A program made the position numbers and the translations under genes. A model generated the notes under the pieces. The model did not search any database and had not been told where the DNA came from. It worked only from the letters and a program-made list of their open reading frames with translations. Below, piece by piece: positions 7,821 through 16,632 of a stretch of 64,000 nucleotides of DNA. How positions within the stretch are numbered: the first letter of the stretch is position 1; the number at the start of each line of letters is the position of its first letter. This DNA is from Flavobacterium sp. Sd200 (GTDB taxonomy: Bacteria; Bacteroidota; Bacteroidia; Flavobacteriales; Flavobacteriaceae): positions 60,871 to 124,870 of the forward strand of contig NZ_WUMN01000008.1 of the NCBI RefSeq assembly GCF_009826935.1. The letters run 5' to 3'.

Positions 7821-8960
7821 ATGACACACCCTCCTAAAGTAATACGCATTGCTGTATCTGCCATGTTCTTTATGGCTGGACTAATTTTTTCGAGCTGGGC
7901 ATCTCGCATTGGTACTATTCAGCAAAAGCTGAACTTATCTGAAGCTGAATTAGGAGCGGTATTGTTTGCACTTCCGGTTGGTTTAATATTATCATTACCA
8001 ATATCGGGGTGGGCGGTTACAAAAATTGGCAGTAAAAAGGTGCTCGCCGCTGCACTAACTTTATATGGGCTGGCACTTATAAGCCTGGGGCTCTCTACTA
8101 CTGTACCTATGCTGGTAGGCTGCCTGGTAGTTTTTGGTCTTGGCAGCAATGCCGTAAACATATCGGTCAACACACAGGCCGTAGCAACAGAAGCCATGTA
8201 TCCTAAACCTATATTAGCATCTTTTCACGGGTTATGGAGCCTTGCCGGATTTTTAGGTGCAGGTATTGGCACACTAATGATAGGCTACAATATAATGCCA
8301 GTAATTCATTTTAGCGGAATTGCCATAGTGAGCACAACAACCATTTTTATTTGTTGGAAGTATTTTCATGAAGACGGTGCTAAAAAAACCGATGGAGAAA
8401 AAACACGCGCATTTGTAATGCCCGATAAATCGTTAATAACCCTTGGGGTTATAGCATTTTGCTCGATGGTTATAGAGGGAGCCATGTTTGACTGGAGTGT
8501 GATATACTTTAAAAAAGTAATTATGGCTGTAGGCGCATGGCAGGGAGCAGGATATACTGCCGGAATGTGTTTTATGGCCGCCGGACGTTTTGTTGCCGAC
8601 TGGTTTTCGCACAAATTTGGGCTTAAAGCCACACTACAGGTTAGCGGTGCATTGAGCACTATCGGACTTTTAACACTTGTAATTTTCCCGTACCTCTATC
8701 CTGCCATTATTGGTTTTATGTTTGTGGGAGCAGGAATATCATCTGTAGTACCAATGGTGTATAGTGCCGCCGGACGATCGTTAACCATGAAACCCGGCGC
8801 AGCCATTGCAGCAGTATCTACTATAAGCTTTTTAGGTTTTTTAATAGGCCCGCCTGTAATAGGATTTTTAGCAGGCCTTTTTACCCTTAAAATATCGTTT
8901 GTATTCTTAGCAGTCATGGGTGTTTGCGTCATTGCCTTTTCTACAAAGGCTAAGGTTTAA
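7821..8960 (+). CDS. MFS transporter (YbjJ-like)
   Basis: This is a 379-residue inner-membrane protein with twelve predicted helices of the major facilitator superfamily. The first helix region has FMAGLIFSSWASRIGTIQ, and the loop between helices 2 and 3 has a GSKKVL variant of the MFS signature. The overall pattern, with FSSWASRI and SFHGLWSLAGFLGAG, resembles the E. coli YbjJ group, whose substrate is not firmly known. It is transcribed away from the arabinose operon, so a sugar substrate is possible but unproven. It ends 22 bp before the convergent FAD oxidase gene and no clear terminator lies between them. Confidence 0.8.
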   Translation: MTHPPKVIRIAVSAMFFMAGLIFSSWASRIGTIQQKLNLSEAELGAVLFALPVGLILSLPISGWAVTKIGSKKVLAAALTLYGLALISLGLSTTVPMLVGCLVVFGLGSNAVNISVNTQAVATEAMYPKPILASFHGLWSLAGFLGAGIGTLMIGYNIMPVIHFSGIAIVSTTTIFICWKYFHEDGAKKTDGEKTRAFVMPDKSLITLGVIAFCSMVIEGAMFDWSVIYFKKVIMAVGAWQGAGYTAGMCFMAAGRFVADWFSHKFGLKATLQVSGALSTIGLLTLVIFPYLYPAIIGFMFVGAGISSVVPMVYSAAGRSLTMKPGAAIAAVSTISFLGFLIGPPVIGFLAGLFTLKISFVFLAVMGVCVIAFSTKAKV

Positions 8961-8982
8961 CCCAAGGCGGTCTTAAGTACAA

Positions 8983-10392
8983 CTAAAGGGCATCCGGCAA
9001 TATTTTGCCCGGATTTAAAATATTGTTAGGATCGAACAATTGCTTAATGCCTTTCATTAACTGTAAATGATAAGGTGTAAAGGCAATATCCATATAGTTT
9101 TTTTGTACATAGCCTATGCCATGTTCTCCTGAAAGGGTTCCGTTGAGCGATACGGTAAGCTCAAATATTTCGCGTATGCCTTTCGGCACTTCGTTCTTCC
9201 AGTTTTCATCAGTCATATTTCCCTTTATGATATTTACATGCAGGTTACCATCGCCTGCGTGGCCATAGCACACTGAATGAAAACCATATTTTTTGCCAAT
9301 GGCCTTAATACCATCGAGCAATTGAGGCAATGCATAGCGGGGAACCACAGTATCTTCTTCCTTATAAACCGAATTAGATTTCACAGCCTCAGCCACCGTT
9401 CTGCGTAGTTTCCAAAGGGCATTTTTCTGATCTTCAGTGTCGGCAAAAAGTATTTCATCTATATCAAAATGCTCCACTGCCTGCATTATTTTTTCAGCTT
9501 CGGCAAAAAGCACATCAGGATAATTCCCGTCTACCTCCACCAGCAAATGCGCCTGAACCTCATCTTTAATATCCAGGTTTACGCTATCTAAATATTTAAG
9601 CCCCCAGTCTATAGCATCTCGCTCCATGAATTCTAAGGCACTGGGCACAATTCCTGCCCTAAAAATTTGGGCCACGGCCTCGCATGCCTGCCCTGCATTA
9701 AAAAACGGAATAAGCATGAGTATATTATGCGTGTTCTTAGGCAACAGTTTCATAACAATTGTTGTAATAACTCCAAGCGTACCTTCACTGCCCACCATTA
9801 ATTGCGTAAGGTTGTAACCCGTAGAATTTTTAAGAGTGTTAGCACCTGTCCATATTACATCGCCGTTTGGCAAAACAACCTCAAGGTTTAGCACATAATC
9901 TTTAGTCACCCCATATTTTACAGCCCGTGCCCCCCCACTGTTCTCTGCAACGTTGCCACCAATAGTACAACTGCCCTGACTACTTGGGTCTGGCGGATAG
10001 AACAGTCCCTTTTCGAAAGCAGTTTCGCGCAATACCTGCGTTATAACAGCAGGCCCCACTATTGCCTGCAGATTTTTTTCGTCTATTTCTATACTGTTAA
10101 AACGCTCCATAGAAAGGCCAATGCCTCCATAAATGCTAAGTGCACCACCACTAAGCCCGGTGCGCGCACCTATAGGCACTACAGGAATGTTATATTGATT
10201 GGCCAGCTTCATGATAGCTGATACCTCATCAACCGTACCCGGCTTCACTACAACCGACGGCGGAAAACTGTAATCTTCGGTTTCGTCGTGCCCGTAATTT
10301 GCAAGCGTCTCCTGATCTAAAAAAAGATAGGCAGGGCTAACTATGTTTTGCAGGGCTGTTATAGCTTCCTGAGAAAGTGGTATGGTATGCAT
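8983..10392 (-). CDS. FAD-linked oxidase (GlcD / D-lactate dehydrogenase type)
   Basis: About 469 residues. The N-terminal FAD-binding type 4 domain has VVPIGARTGLSGGA, SCTIGGNVAENSGG and GSEGTLGVIT. The C-terminal FAD-oxidase domain has HAGDGNLHVNI and SGEHGIGYVQK, whose histidines bind the catalytic site. Enzymes of this family oxidise D-2-hydroxy acids such as D-lactate or glycolate and pass electrons to the quinone pool. I start it at MHTIPLSQ (10392). The frame stays open to 10530, but those extra 46 residues overlap the promoter and start of the divergent gene at 10524 and are not typical of the family. The exact substrate cannot be told from sequence. Confidence 0.88.
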   Translation of the reverse strand: MHTIPLSQEAITALQNIVSPAYLFLDQETLANYGHDETEDYSFPPSVVVKPGTVDEVSAIMKLANQYNIPVVPIGARTGLSGGALSIYGGIGLSMERFNSIEIDEKNLQAIVGPAVITQVLRETAFEKGLFYPPDPSSQGSCTIGGNVAENSGGARAVKYGVTKDYVLNLEVVLPNGDVIWTGANTLKNSTGYNLTQLMVGSEGTLGVITTIVMKLLPKNTHNILMLIPFFNAGQACEAVAQIFRAGIVPSALEFMERDAIDWGLKYLDSVNLDIKDEVQAHLLVEVDGNYPDVLFAEAEKIMQAVEHFDIDEILFADTEDQKNALWKLRRTVAEAVKSNSVYKEEDTVVPRYALPQLLDGIKAIGKKYGFHSVCYGHAGDGNLHVNIIKGNMTDENWKNEVPKGIREIFELTVSLNGTLSGEHGIGYVQKNYMDIAFTPYHLQLMKGIKQLFDPNNILNPGKILPDAL

Positions 10393-10496
10393 AAATATTC
10401 GCGTGTAAGGCATCAAAATTAGGAAAATTACAATAAAGATTATTGTAAGAATTTTATTATTATTTAATTTCAGACAGCATACTTTTTTAAAATCAT

Positions 10497-10504
10497 TACA
10501 TTTG
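10497..10504 (+). promoter_or_regulatory. -7 promoter element of the PhnA-like gene
   Basis: TACATTTG matches TAnnTTTG. It lies 19 nt before the ATG at 10524, giving a very short leader. Its position argues against the longer start of the overlapping minus-strand FAD oxidase. Confidence 0.6.
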
Positions 10505-10523
10505 CGCCATAAATTTCTATACA

Positions 10524-11105
10524 ATGACAACAGAACAACAACTGCAGCAACGCAGCGGCAACCAATGCGAACTTAGTGGTGAAACCGGAAATCTTACATC
10601 TTATGAAGTTCCGCCTGCCATTAACCGCGGTGCTGACGGTTTTATCCTGATAAGCGAAAAATGCCTCAACCAGATAGAAAAGAAAGAAGAACCCGATGCT
10701 GCTTTTTGGGAAAACATATTGCCTACAAGCATGTGGAGTGAGGTATCGGCTGTAAAGGTGGTATCGTGGCGTATGCTGAACCGTTTTAGAAATGAAAGCT
10801 GGGCTGCCGATGCGCTTGACATGATGTATATAGAAGACGATCAGTTAGAGTGGGCTAAAGCAACCGGAGACCATACAGGCGATGCCAGTGTACAGTTTCA
10901 TAAAGACAGTAACGGCAACATACTGCAACAGGGCGACACCGTAACACTTATTAAAGACCTTGACGTTAAAGGATCTACTATAAATGCCAAAGTGGGCACC
11001 GCAGTACGCAACATAAGGTTGGTTCACGATAATACTGAGCAAATTGAAGGCAAAATAGATGGGCAGCTTATTGTTATCCTTACAAAATATGTAAAGAAGC
11101 AATAG
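10524..11105 (+). CDS. PhnA/YjdM-domain protein
   Basis: This 193-residue protein carries at its C-terminus (about residues 125-190) the PhnA-like beta-barrel domain: GNILQQGDTVTLIKDLDVKG, followed by KVGTAVRNIRL and GQLIVILTKYVKKQ. The N-terminal part contains CELSGETGNLTSYEV and resembles an HNH/zinc-ribbon-like start, with EKCLNQIE further on. Despite the historical name, the family has no demonstrated role in phosphonate breakdown; its function is unknown and it is often found alone, as here. Likely cytosolic, since there is no signal peptide or membrane segment. Confidence 0.85.
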   Translation: MTTEQQLQQRSGNQCELSGETGNLTSYEVPPAINRGADGFILISEKCLNQIEKKEEPDAAFWENILPTSMWSEVSAVKVVSWRMLNRFRNESWAADALDMMYIEDDQLEWAKATGDHTGDASVQFHKDSNGNILQQGDTVTLIKDLDVKGSTINAKVGTAVRNIRLVHDNTEQIEGKIDGQLIVILTKYVKKQ

Positions 11106-11120
11106 TTGGTTTTACAACAC

Positions 11121-11158
11121 GAATTCCACGAATTGACAGGTTTAAATTTGTGGAATTC
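11121..11158. repeat. Inverted repeat of the CACGAATTCCAC family
   Basis: The arms are GAATTCCACGAATT (11121-11134) and AAATTTGTGGAATTC (11144-11158). It lies between the convergent ends of the PhnA-like and PAP2 genes and may act as a bidirectional terminator. Its sequence is shared with 40213-40273 and partly with 46640-46736. Confidence 0.75.
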
Positions 11159-11173
11159 ATCTCATATTTATCT

Positions 11174-12052
11174 TTAAAACACTCCCACTAACCCAACTGT
11201 GTTAGGTCCGGCTCTAAGATTCCAGCTTATTTTTTTAGGTTTTTCCTCAGGTGCATTTGGGTCTTTTTTTCCATAATGTTTTTTCTCGTCAAGGTAACGG
11301 TCTACACATTCTACTACAGCAACACTTATAATGCCGCTCAGCACGACATCTGTAAGCCAGTGGGCACCTTCCCATAGTCGGCTTAATGGAGGTATAGCAC
11401 CTACAACATAGCACGTACCTTTTAGCCACGGGCTTTCAAATTGCTTGCTTAATGAGTACATTGTAGTTACAGAAAGTACCGTATGCCCCGATGGGAAAGA
11501 ACGATACCCCGCGTCTCCGCCAAATGGGCGAAAGTGATTTTTGCCAAAACCTGTTTGTGGCCTGGCACGCCCTGTTACTGATTTGCTTACCTGCTGTATA
11601 AATCCAGACACACTGGCCGAAGTAATCATCAAAACACCAGTGCGCCTTAGTTTTTCATGGTTTGTAAGCAAACCTGCCAAATAAATACTCCCGGTTACAC
11701 CATAGTTTATTTGAGGACTGCCAAAATACCAGCCAAAATTTTTAAGCAACGCAGGTGCTCCTTCTTCATTTTTTGTAAAAAAGTCGCTGGTTTGCTGGTC
11801 TACAGTATAGAGTATTCCTACAGCAGCCACTGTCCCGGCTAACCTGTAATAATCTTTTTTTTCCCACCTTACAGGTTGGCTCAAAGCATAAATAAAGCCA
11901 CCGCCCACACTTACCGCATCGGTTTTAAAATTGCTCCATATTTTTTTAGGAGGCAGTGTATCGGCATAACTCACAGCAAGGCTATCCGTTTGCGCACTGA
12001 CACTTTGAAAAAGACTTATAAAAAACAGAACTACAGGTATAATTTTCTTCAT
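11174..12052 (-). CDS. PAP2-superfamily phosphatase, exported or membrane-bound
   Basis: This 292-residue protein has an N-terminal signal peptide (MKKIIPVVLFFISLF, cleavage near SVSA-Q). It has all three motifs of the type 2 phosphatidic acid phosphatase family: KX6RP (Lys157 to Pro165, KSVTGRARP), PSGH (187-190) and SRX5HX3D (SRLWEGAHWLTD, 224-235). Such enzymes dephosphorylate lipid phosphates or undecaprenyl pyrophosphate in the periplasm or outer envelope; the substrate cannot be decided here. Several hydrophobic segments fit a membrane-associated enzyme. The last residues (NLRAGPNTVGLVGVF) resemble an outer-membrane-like ending. It stands alone on its strand. Confidence 0.9.
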   Translation of the reverse strand: MKKIIPVVLFFISLFQSVSAQTDSLAVSYADTLPPKKIWSNFKTDAVSVGGGFIYALSQPVRWEKKDYYRLAGTVAAVGILYTVDQQTSDFFTKNEEGAPALLKNFGWYFGSPQINYGVTGSIYLAGLLTNHEKLRRTGVLMITSASVSGFIQQVSKSVTGRARPQTGFGKNHFRPFGGDAGYRSFPSGHTVLSVTTMYSLSKQFESPWLKGTCYVVGAIPPLSRLWEGAHWLTDVVLSGIISVAVVECVDRYLDEKKHYGKKDPNAPEEKPKKISWNLRAGPNTVGLVGVF

Positions 12053-12108
12053 ACTGCTACATTACCTAATGACTAACAAACGCTACATACATTTTGTAAA
12101 TGTACAAT

Positions 12109-12143
12109 AAAAAAAAATCCCCTCCAGTATCGAGGGGATTTTA
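12109..12143 (-). terminator. Intrinsic terminator after the T9SS gene
   Basis: On the minus strand ATCCCCTC and GAGGGGAT form a stem with a short loop followed by a run of nine or more T. It lies just past the stop of the gene ending at 12161. Confidence 0.9.
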
Positions 12144-12160
12144 GTAAACTACTTACTTTT

Positions 12161-15100
12161 TTATCTCATCATTGAGAAGTGTCCTTTAAGTTCCCTGCCG
12201 TCTTCTCTTGTAACCACAAACCAATAATCTGTAGATGGTAGTTGGATGCCATTAAGAGTACCGTCCCAACCTTTTTCGTTGGAGCCAAAAGTGGTTATAA
12301 GCTTACCATATCTGTCAAAAATGGTAACGTGCATGTGTGGTTCTGTGGCAGAGTTTTTAATTTGCCATGTTTCGTTAGAACCATCACCATTAGGAGTAAA
12401 GAACTTAGGGTAGTTTAACAATACTACTTCATAGGTTACTTTTCCGCAGCCTTTAGAATCTTTTACGTGTACTGTATATTTGCCTGCTTCAAGCCCTGTA
12501 AATACATTAGAAGTTTGATATTTTACACCATCTAAAGAATATTCATAGCTGTCTGCCCCCTGCGTAATTACAGTTATCATATTTTGGTCTGTTGTCCAGT
12601 CTTCAGTCAATACTTTAGTAACTACAGGAGTGAAAGACTGCTCTATTGAAACCGATGTTTCGCCTGGGCAACCAAAGTTATCACCATATTTTTTGAATAC
12701 ACTCACTGTATAATCCCCGCCTTCGTTAACAAAGATAGATCTTGTAGTCTCGCCTGTAGACCATTGGTATTTATCATAACCGGCATCAGCAGTAAGTTTT
12801 ATCATGCCATCGTTACAAAGAACACCTTCTTTAGTTATAACCGGCTCCAGATTAAAGCCCTTAAACAACTTAAAGCTTGTTGTACCACCACATAGTTCAA
12901 TTACATTGTTTTGCATCCTTACATAAATGGTTTGTCCATCGTGGGTGCTTGTATAGAACTCCGGCAAAGCATTTGTGCCTGCATCTGCATCTTCCTGGGT
13001 TAAGTGGAATGTAATGTCATACATTGCACTATGAAGCGGCCCAAGAATCTGAGGGTTTTGATCTGTAAGATGATAAACATTATTTACAGTTTCACCTTTA
13101 TTTGCACATAACACCATATCTTTCGGTTTGATAGGGTCGCTGCTTGTAGGTAGCGTTTGTATAAATACTGTTTTAGGCTCAATATTACCACAGTCATCCT
13201 GTATCTCAAAAACATATTCGCCCGGTCCAAGGTTTGTAAAAACGTTATTTGTTCCATTGTTAACAATAAAACTTCTGCCGTCTTTTTTTGTTATCCTGTA
13301 TGCCGTAGGATATCCTGTTACCTCCACCATTACATCGTTAGGCCTGTTTAAACATGCAAGGCTGTAAACTGTATTAATAGCAAACTGCTCTGTATAATCA
13401 AACTCACTAAGTACGCTTACACATTGTGTATTTGTAGAAGTACCGTTACCAAAACATTCAAACTTTTTAACCACCCTGAAATGGCCTGAATAGTTAAGAT
13501 TATTCCTTGTTGCATTATTGCTTATCTGTACAGCGTTGCTGGCTGTTGGCACCTGTCCTTCTACATAGCTATTGGTATTTGAAAGGTGTCCCCATTTACC
13601 TGTTGTGGTATTAAATTTTTGCAGCCAGTAAGACGCTCCTTCAAGACCGTTGCTCCTGTCTTCAAGTTTTATTGAAAAACCACCACATTTAGGAGTTACT
13701 GTTACAGGATTTACAGGAAGTATATATCCTTCTACATTTATAGGTAATTCTGATATTACACCACAAACGTCGTTACCCCAAAATTTGTAGCTACCTTCCG
13801 GAAGATTATCAATATAAAGCTCATTTGCATTATTGATCAAAGATGTTACATCATAAGGCAGTGCATGGTCGCGCATAAACTCGGCAGGAGCCTCAGTAAT
13901 TTTAGCTTCTACAAGACCTTTTCCGTCAAGATCACCATTATTACTTCTAAAACGAACCGTACCAAAACCAGGGCTACAAGAAGGCAATGCTGTAATATTA
14001 TATAGTTTGTCTCTGTATTCAGGAACCTCTACACGCTCTGTATAATCAAAGCCGCAATCATCTGTAAGCTCTATGGTGTACCATCCTAAAGGAAGGTCTC
14101 TAAGGTTAAGCACTCCGTTATTATTAATTTTTGATGTTACTTCAAGAGGCCCTGTATAATCTGCCGGAGCCTGAGTAATTACCGCCGTTAGTATCTTTTG
14201 CCTCGGGATACTTATATTGATATATCCAAAGTGCGAGAAACATCCGTTATTCGCTTTAGTCACAGAAGGTCTAAGAGGTGTAAACTCAAGTAAAACATCT
14301 TCTGTAGCTGTCCTGCCGCAATCATCTGTTACTCTTATCGTATAATTACCAAACGGCAATGAAAGGTCTTCGTCGCCATATTGAACAGTGCCCTCTGTAA
14401 ATGGCCCAAGCGGCGTATCGTTATAAGTAAGCACAGAGAAAGCCGGTGTGGTTTGAGGCACACTTATAAACTCTACCCTGTAAGAACCCGTAAATTTAGC
14501 AACACTTAATCTTAAGTATTTTTCTCCGCAAAGGGCATTGCCAGGAGACAAAGACAGGCTGATATTTTGATCCACCGGTATCCCTTCTTTAGGGTAAGTA
14601 CGACAATAGTCTATCACTTCCATATCATAAGTGTACTCCGTATTCATATACCTTGGCATAACTACCGATACTTCCTGAGCAGTAGGATTACCCGTTTCAA
14701 ATACTTTCTCCATAACAATACTGTTACCTCCAATATCCATACTGCTTAGGGTATGCCTTACAGTAATCGGATAATTAATAGTACCTGAAGATGATGTAAT
14801 AGTATTGCTAACTGTTATAGAATCGCACTGGGCAATAGTATCCGGATAAAAAGTATCTGATATTTCAAGCACAGAGTTTACAAGACTAAGTGTAAATGAT
14901 TTTACCCTTGATGCGCCACATTCGCTATAAGCTCTTACATTATAGTTTCCGGCAGGCATATCATTAAATACATTAGAGCTTTGAAGCGGCATAGTAACGG
15001 GCCCCGAAATAATTTCGCATGACGCTATAACACCACTCGTTGCCCTTACAACCATAGTACCTCCGGCAGCACAGTTAAGGTTTGAAGAAGATACTACAAA

Positions 15101-15445
15101 ATTAAAAGGCACTTTCCTGTCAGCTATTGATACGGTTTGCTCTTTAGAGTTTTGCATACTGCCCAAAGTTTGCAGCGCAACAACTTTATAGTTGCCCGAA
15201 TTAAGACCACCAATGTAGCTTTCCTGCGTAACCGAAATGGCTTGACTGGTATTTGGCAGTTTGTAAATTTGATACAGAATAGAAGAATTAGCAGTTGTGT
15301 TAGCAACTGTAAATGTCATTGAACCGTTACCTAAACAGGTTTCATCCGTTTTTTCTACTGTAAAATTAAAATCAGATAATTGTGCATTTAGGTTAACAGC
15401 AAACAATAGTAAAAATAGTAAGGCGGCGTTTTTAATTTTTCTCAT
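12161..15445 (-). CDS. Large secreted T9SS type B cargo protein (gliding-motility-associated C-terminal domain)
   Basis: This is a 1094-residue protein with a signal peptide (cleavage near NLNA-Q). The body is a string of SprB-like beta modules, recognisable by repeated endings of the form GxYxxxxxDxCG (for example LPLGWYTIELTDDCG and LPEGSYKFWGNDVCG). A late Ig-like segment has YQWSTGETTRSI. The last ~75 residues are a type B sorting domain with FFTPNGDGSNETWQI, FDRYGKLI, GWDGTLNG and YWFVV. Such proteins cross the outer membrane through the type IX system and act at the cell surface as adhesins or motility components. The cargo role is inferred from the domain; the ligand is unknown. It has its own terminator and an unusually long upstream region. 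Confidence 0.9.
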   Translation of the reverse strand: MRKIKNAALLFLLLFAVNLNAQLSDFNFTVEKTDETCLGNGSMTFTVANTTANSSILYQIYKLPNTSQAISVTQESYIGGLNSGNYKVVALQTLGSMQNSKEQTVSIADRKVPFNFVVSSSNLNCAAGGTMVVRATSGVIASCEIISGPVTMPLQSSNVFNDMPAGNYNVRAYSECGASRVKSFTLSLVNSVLEISDTFYPDTIAQCDSITVSNTITSSSGTINYPITVRHTLSSMDIGGNSIVMEKVFETGNPTAQEVSVVMPRYMNTEYTYDMEVIDYCRTYPKEGIPVDQNISLSLSPGNALCGEKYLRLSVAKFTGSYRVEFISVPQTTPAFSVLTYNDTPLGPFTEGTVQYGDEDLSLPFGNYTIRVTDDCGRTATEDVLLEFTPLRPSVTKANNGCFSHFGYINISIPRQKILTAVITQAPADYTGPLEVTSKINNNGVLNLRDLPLGWYTIELTDDCGFDYTERVEVPEYRDKLYNITALPSCSPGFGTVRFRSNNGDLDGKGLVEAKITEAPAEFMRDHALPYDVTSLINNANELYIDNLPEGSYKFWGNDVCGVISELPINVEGYILPVNPVTVTPKCGGFSIKLEDRSNGLEGASYWLQKFNTTTGKWGHLSNTNSYVEGQVPTASNAVQISNNATRNNLNYSGHFRVVKKFECFGNGTSTNTQCVSVLSEFDYTEQFAINTVYSLACLNRPNDVMVEVTGYPTAYRITKKDGRSFIVNNGTNNVFTNLGPGEYVFEIQDDCGNIEPKTVFIQTLPTSSDPIKPKDMVLCANKGETVNNVYHLTDQNPQILGPLHSAMYDITFHLTQEDADAGTNALPEFYTSTHDGQTIYVRMQNNVIELCGGTTSFKLFKGFNLEPVITKEGVLCNDGMIKLTADAGYDKYQWSTGETTRSIFVNEGGDYTVSVFKKYGDNFGCPGETSVSIEQSFTPVVTKVLTEDWTTDQNMITVITQGADSYEYSLDGVKYQTSNVFTGLEAGKYTVHVKDSKGCGKVTYEVVLLNYPKFFTPNGDGSNETWQIKNSATEPHMHVTIFDRYGKLITTFGSNEKGWDGTLNGIQLPSTDYWFVVTREDGRELKGHFSMMR

Positions 15446-16074
15446 ACAAGCTCGAATAAATTATCATTTTCATTATTTACCAAATCTTTTGTAAGACACA
15501 ACTTCTTACATCTAACCTGGCAGTCATCCTATCACATTGCAATGATACCAAAATTTAGTTTATAAATAATTGATTATTAAGTACTTGAGCTTGTATTTGA
15601 TCGGAGATATTTGTAATATTCATTTTTTAAATATTTTAAAAAACACACAAAACACTGATAAACAGTAGATTTTTAATGTTTAAAAATGAAACATAGTATT
15701 TTTTTGAATAATGTTAAAATTTTGATATTTTATCTCGATTTTCATTAGATTTAATAAATAGATAAATAAAACACACCTAAAACACCCATAAACGGCATAA
15801 TATTCAAAATTTTAAGAATTTAGCAATATAGTCGCTACACTATTTATCTTACAAAAACACTGATAAACAAAGTGTTAAATCATCAAATCGGTGATTTTGG
15901 TTTACAAAACAAAAGTTAACATGAGGTAAATTGCTAAAAAAACCAACGTTTTTTAAGAAAAAAGAGGCATTGAAAAAACAATTCGGTAACATAGTTGTAC
16001 CATGCAAAAAAGAGGAAAAAAACACGTTAGTGCCCTAAAAAAGCAGAAATGAGAATGTGAAGAAATTAAACTCC
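15446..16074. other. Long AT-rich upstream region of the T9SS gene with three direct repeats
   Basis: No gene is visible. The gap contains three direct copies of a motif close to AAAACACTGATAAACA: 15641-15664, 15769-15793 (with CCCATAAAC) and 15852-15871. They all lie upstream of the divergent-facing start at 15445 and could be regulator binding sites or repeat remnants. The part from 15960 on is purine-rich and featureless. Confidence 0.5.
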
Positions 16075-16338
16075 TTAAAAAACATCATCAATATCTATAG
16101 AAAGAGGGTATTTATTGAGGTATTTTTCAAGGAGCACACCTTGTTTAAAGCTCAGCTTCCAGAGTATTTTGTTAGATACAGCATCAAACCAAAGTTCTAC
16201 GAAAAAGTTACTAATGGCATATAAAAGCTTTTTTACAGAACCATCAAAACAGGCATCTATTAAAACGCCTTCATTCCACAGCACATCATACTGCTTTTTT
16301 TCATCTAACATTTTGTACTCTGATAACTTCATAACCAA
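16075..16338 (-). CDS. Small conserved hypothetical protein
   Basis: This 87-residue cytosolic protein begins MVMKLSEYKMLDEKKQ. It has no signal peptide, membrane helix or motif that I recognise. The composition is rich in aromatic, leucine and charged residues (LYAISNFFVELWFDA, IDIDDVF), as in small globular Bacteroidota proteins of unknown function. The second Met (MKLSEY) is an equally good start. It follows the tRNA-His gene and its terminator on the same strand, so it needs its own promoter. I think it is real because it ends cleanly, has normal codon use and does not overlap any other gene. Confidence 0.6.
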   Translation of the reverse strand: MVMKLSEYKMLDEKKQYDVLWNEGVLIDACFDGSVKKLLYAISNFFVELWFDAVSNKILWKLSFKQGVLLEKYLNKYPLSIDIDDVF

Positions 16339-16453
16339 ATTTACAAATACTCTTTATAAAATTAAAAGAGACCGTAATGTTATTATTAACGTAGTTACAA
16401 TAAGAATTGATATAAAAAAGCCAAAGATTTTTATACAGCAAAATATGATCCAT

Positions 16454-16484
16454 AAAAAAAGCCTCCTAAATTTCTTTAGAAGGC
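16454..16484 (-). terminator. Intrinsic terminator after tRNA-His
   Basis: On the minus strand GCCTTCTAAA and TTTAGGAGGC make a 10-bp stem (one G-U pair) around a GAAA tetraloop, followed by seven T. It ends the tRNA transcript. Confidence 0.92.
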
Positions 16485-16493
16485 TTGCTGAAG

Positions 16494-16567
16494 GGTGAAT
16501 GAGGGGTCTCGAACCCCCGACCTTTGGAACCACAATCCAACGCTCTAACCAACTGAGCTACAATCAC
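16494..16567 (-). tRNA. tRNA-His (anticodon GTG)
   Basis: Read on the minus strand it is a full cloverleaf. The acceptor is GTGATTG, preceded by an encoded G-1 at 16568, and the D arm is GCTC...GAGC. The anticodon stem TTGGA/TCCAA encloses the loop TTGTGGT, so the anticodon is GTG. The T arm is GGGGG/CCCCT with loop TTCGAGA. The discriminator is C73, which pairs with G-1 as expected for tRNA-His. CCA is not fully encoded. One oddity is a T-T mismatch at acceptor position 5-68. Confidence 0.95.
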
Positions 16568-16632
16568 CATTTATTTTGCGAGTGCAAATATAGAACACTT
16601 TAATGTTTTTTGCAAGCACAAATTATACTTTT

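Noticed and set aside
10393..10530. N-terminal extension of the FAD-linked oxidase
   Set aside because: It would overlap the divergent gene start and its promoter, and would add a hydrophobic segment not typical of the family.
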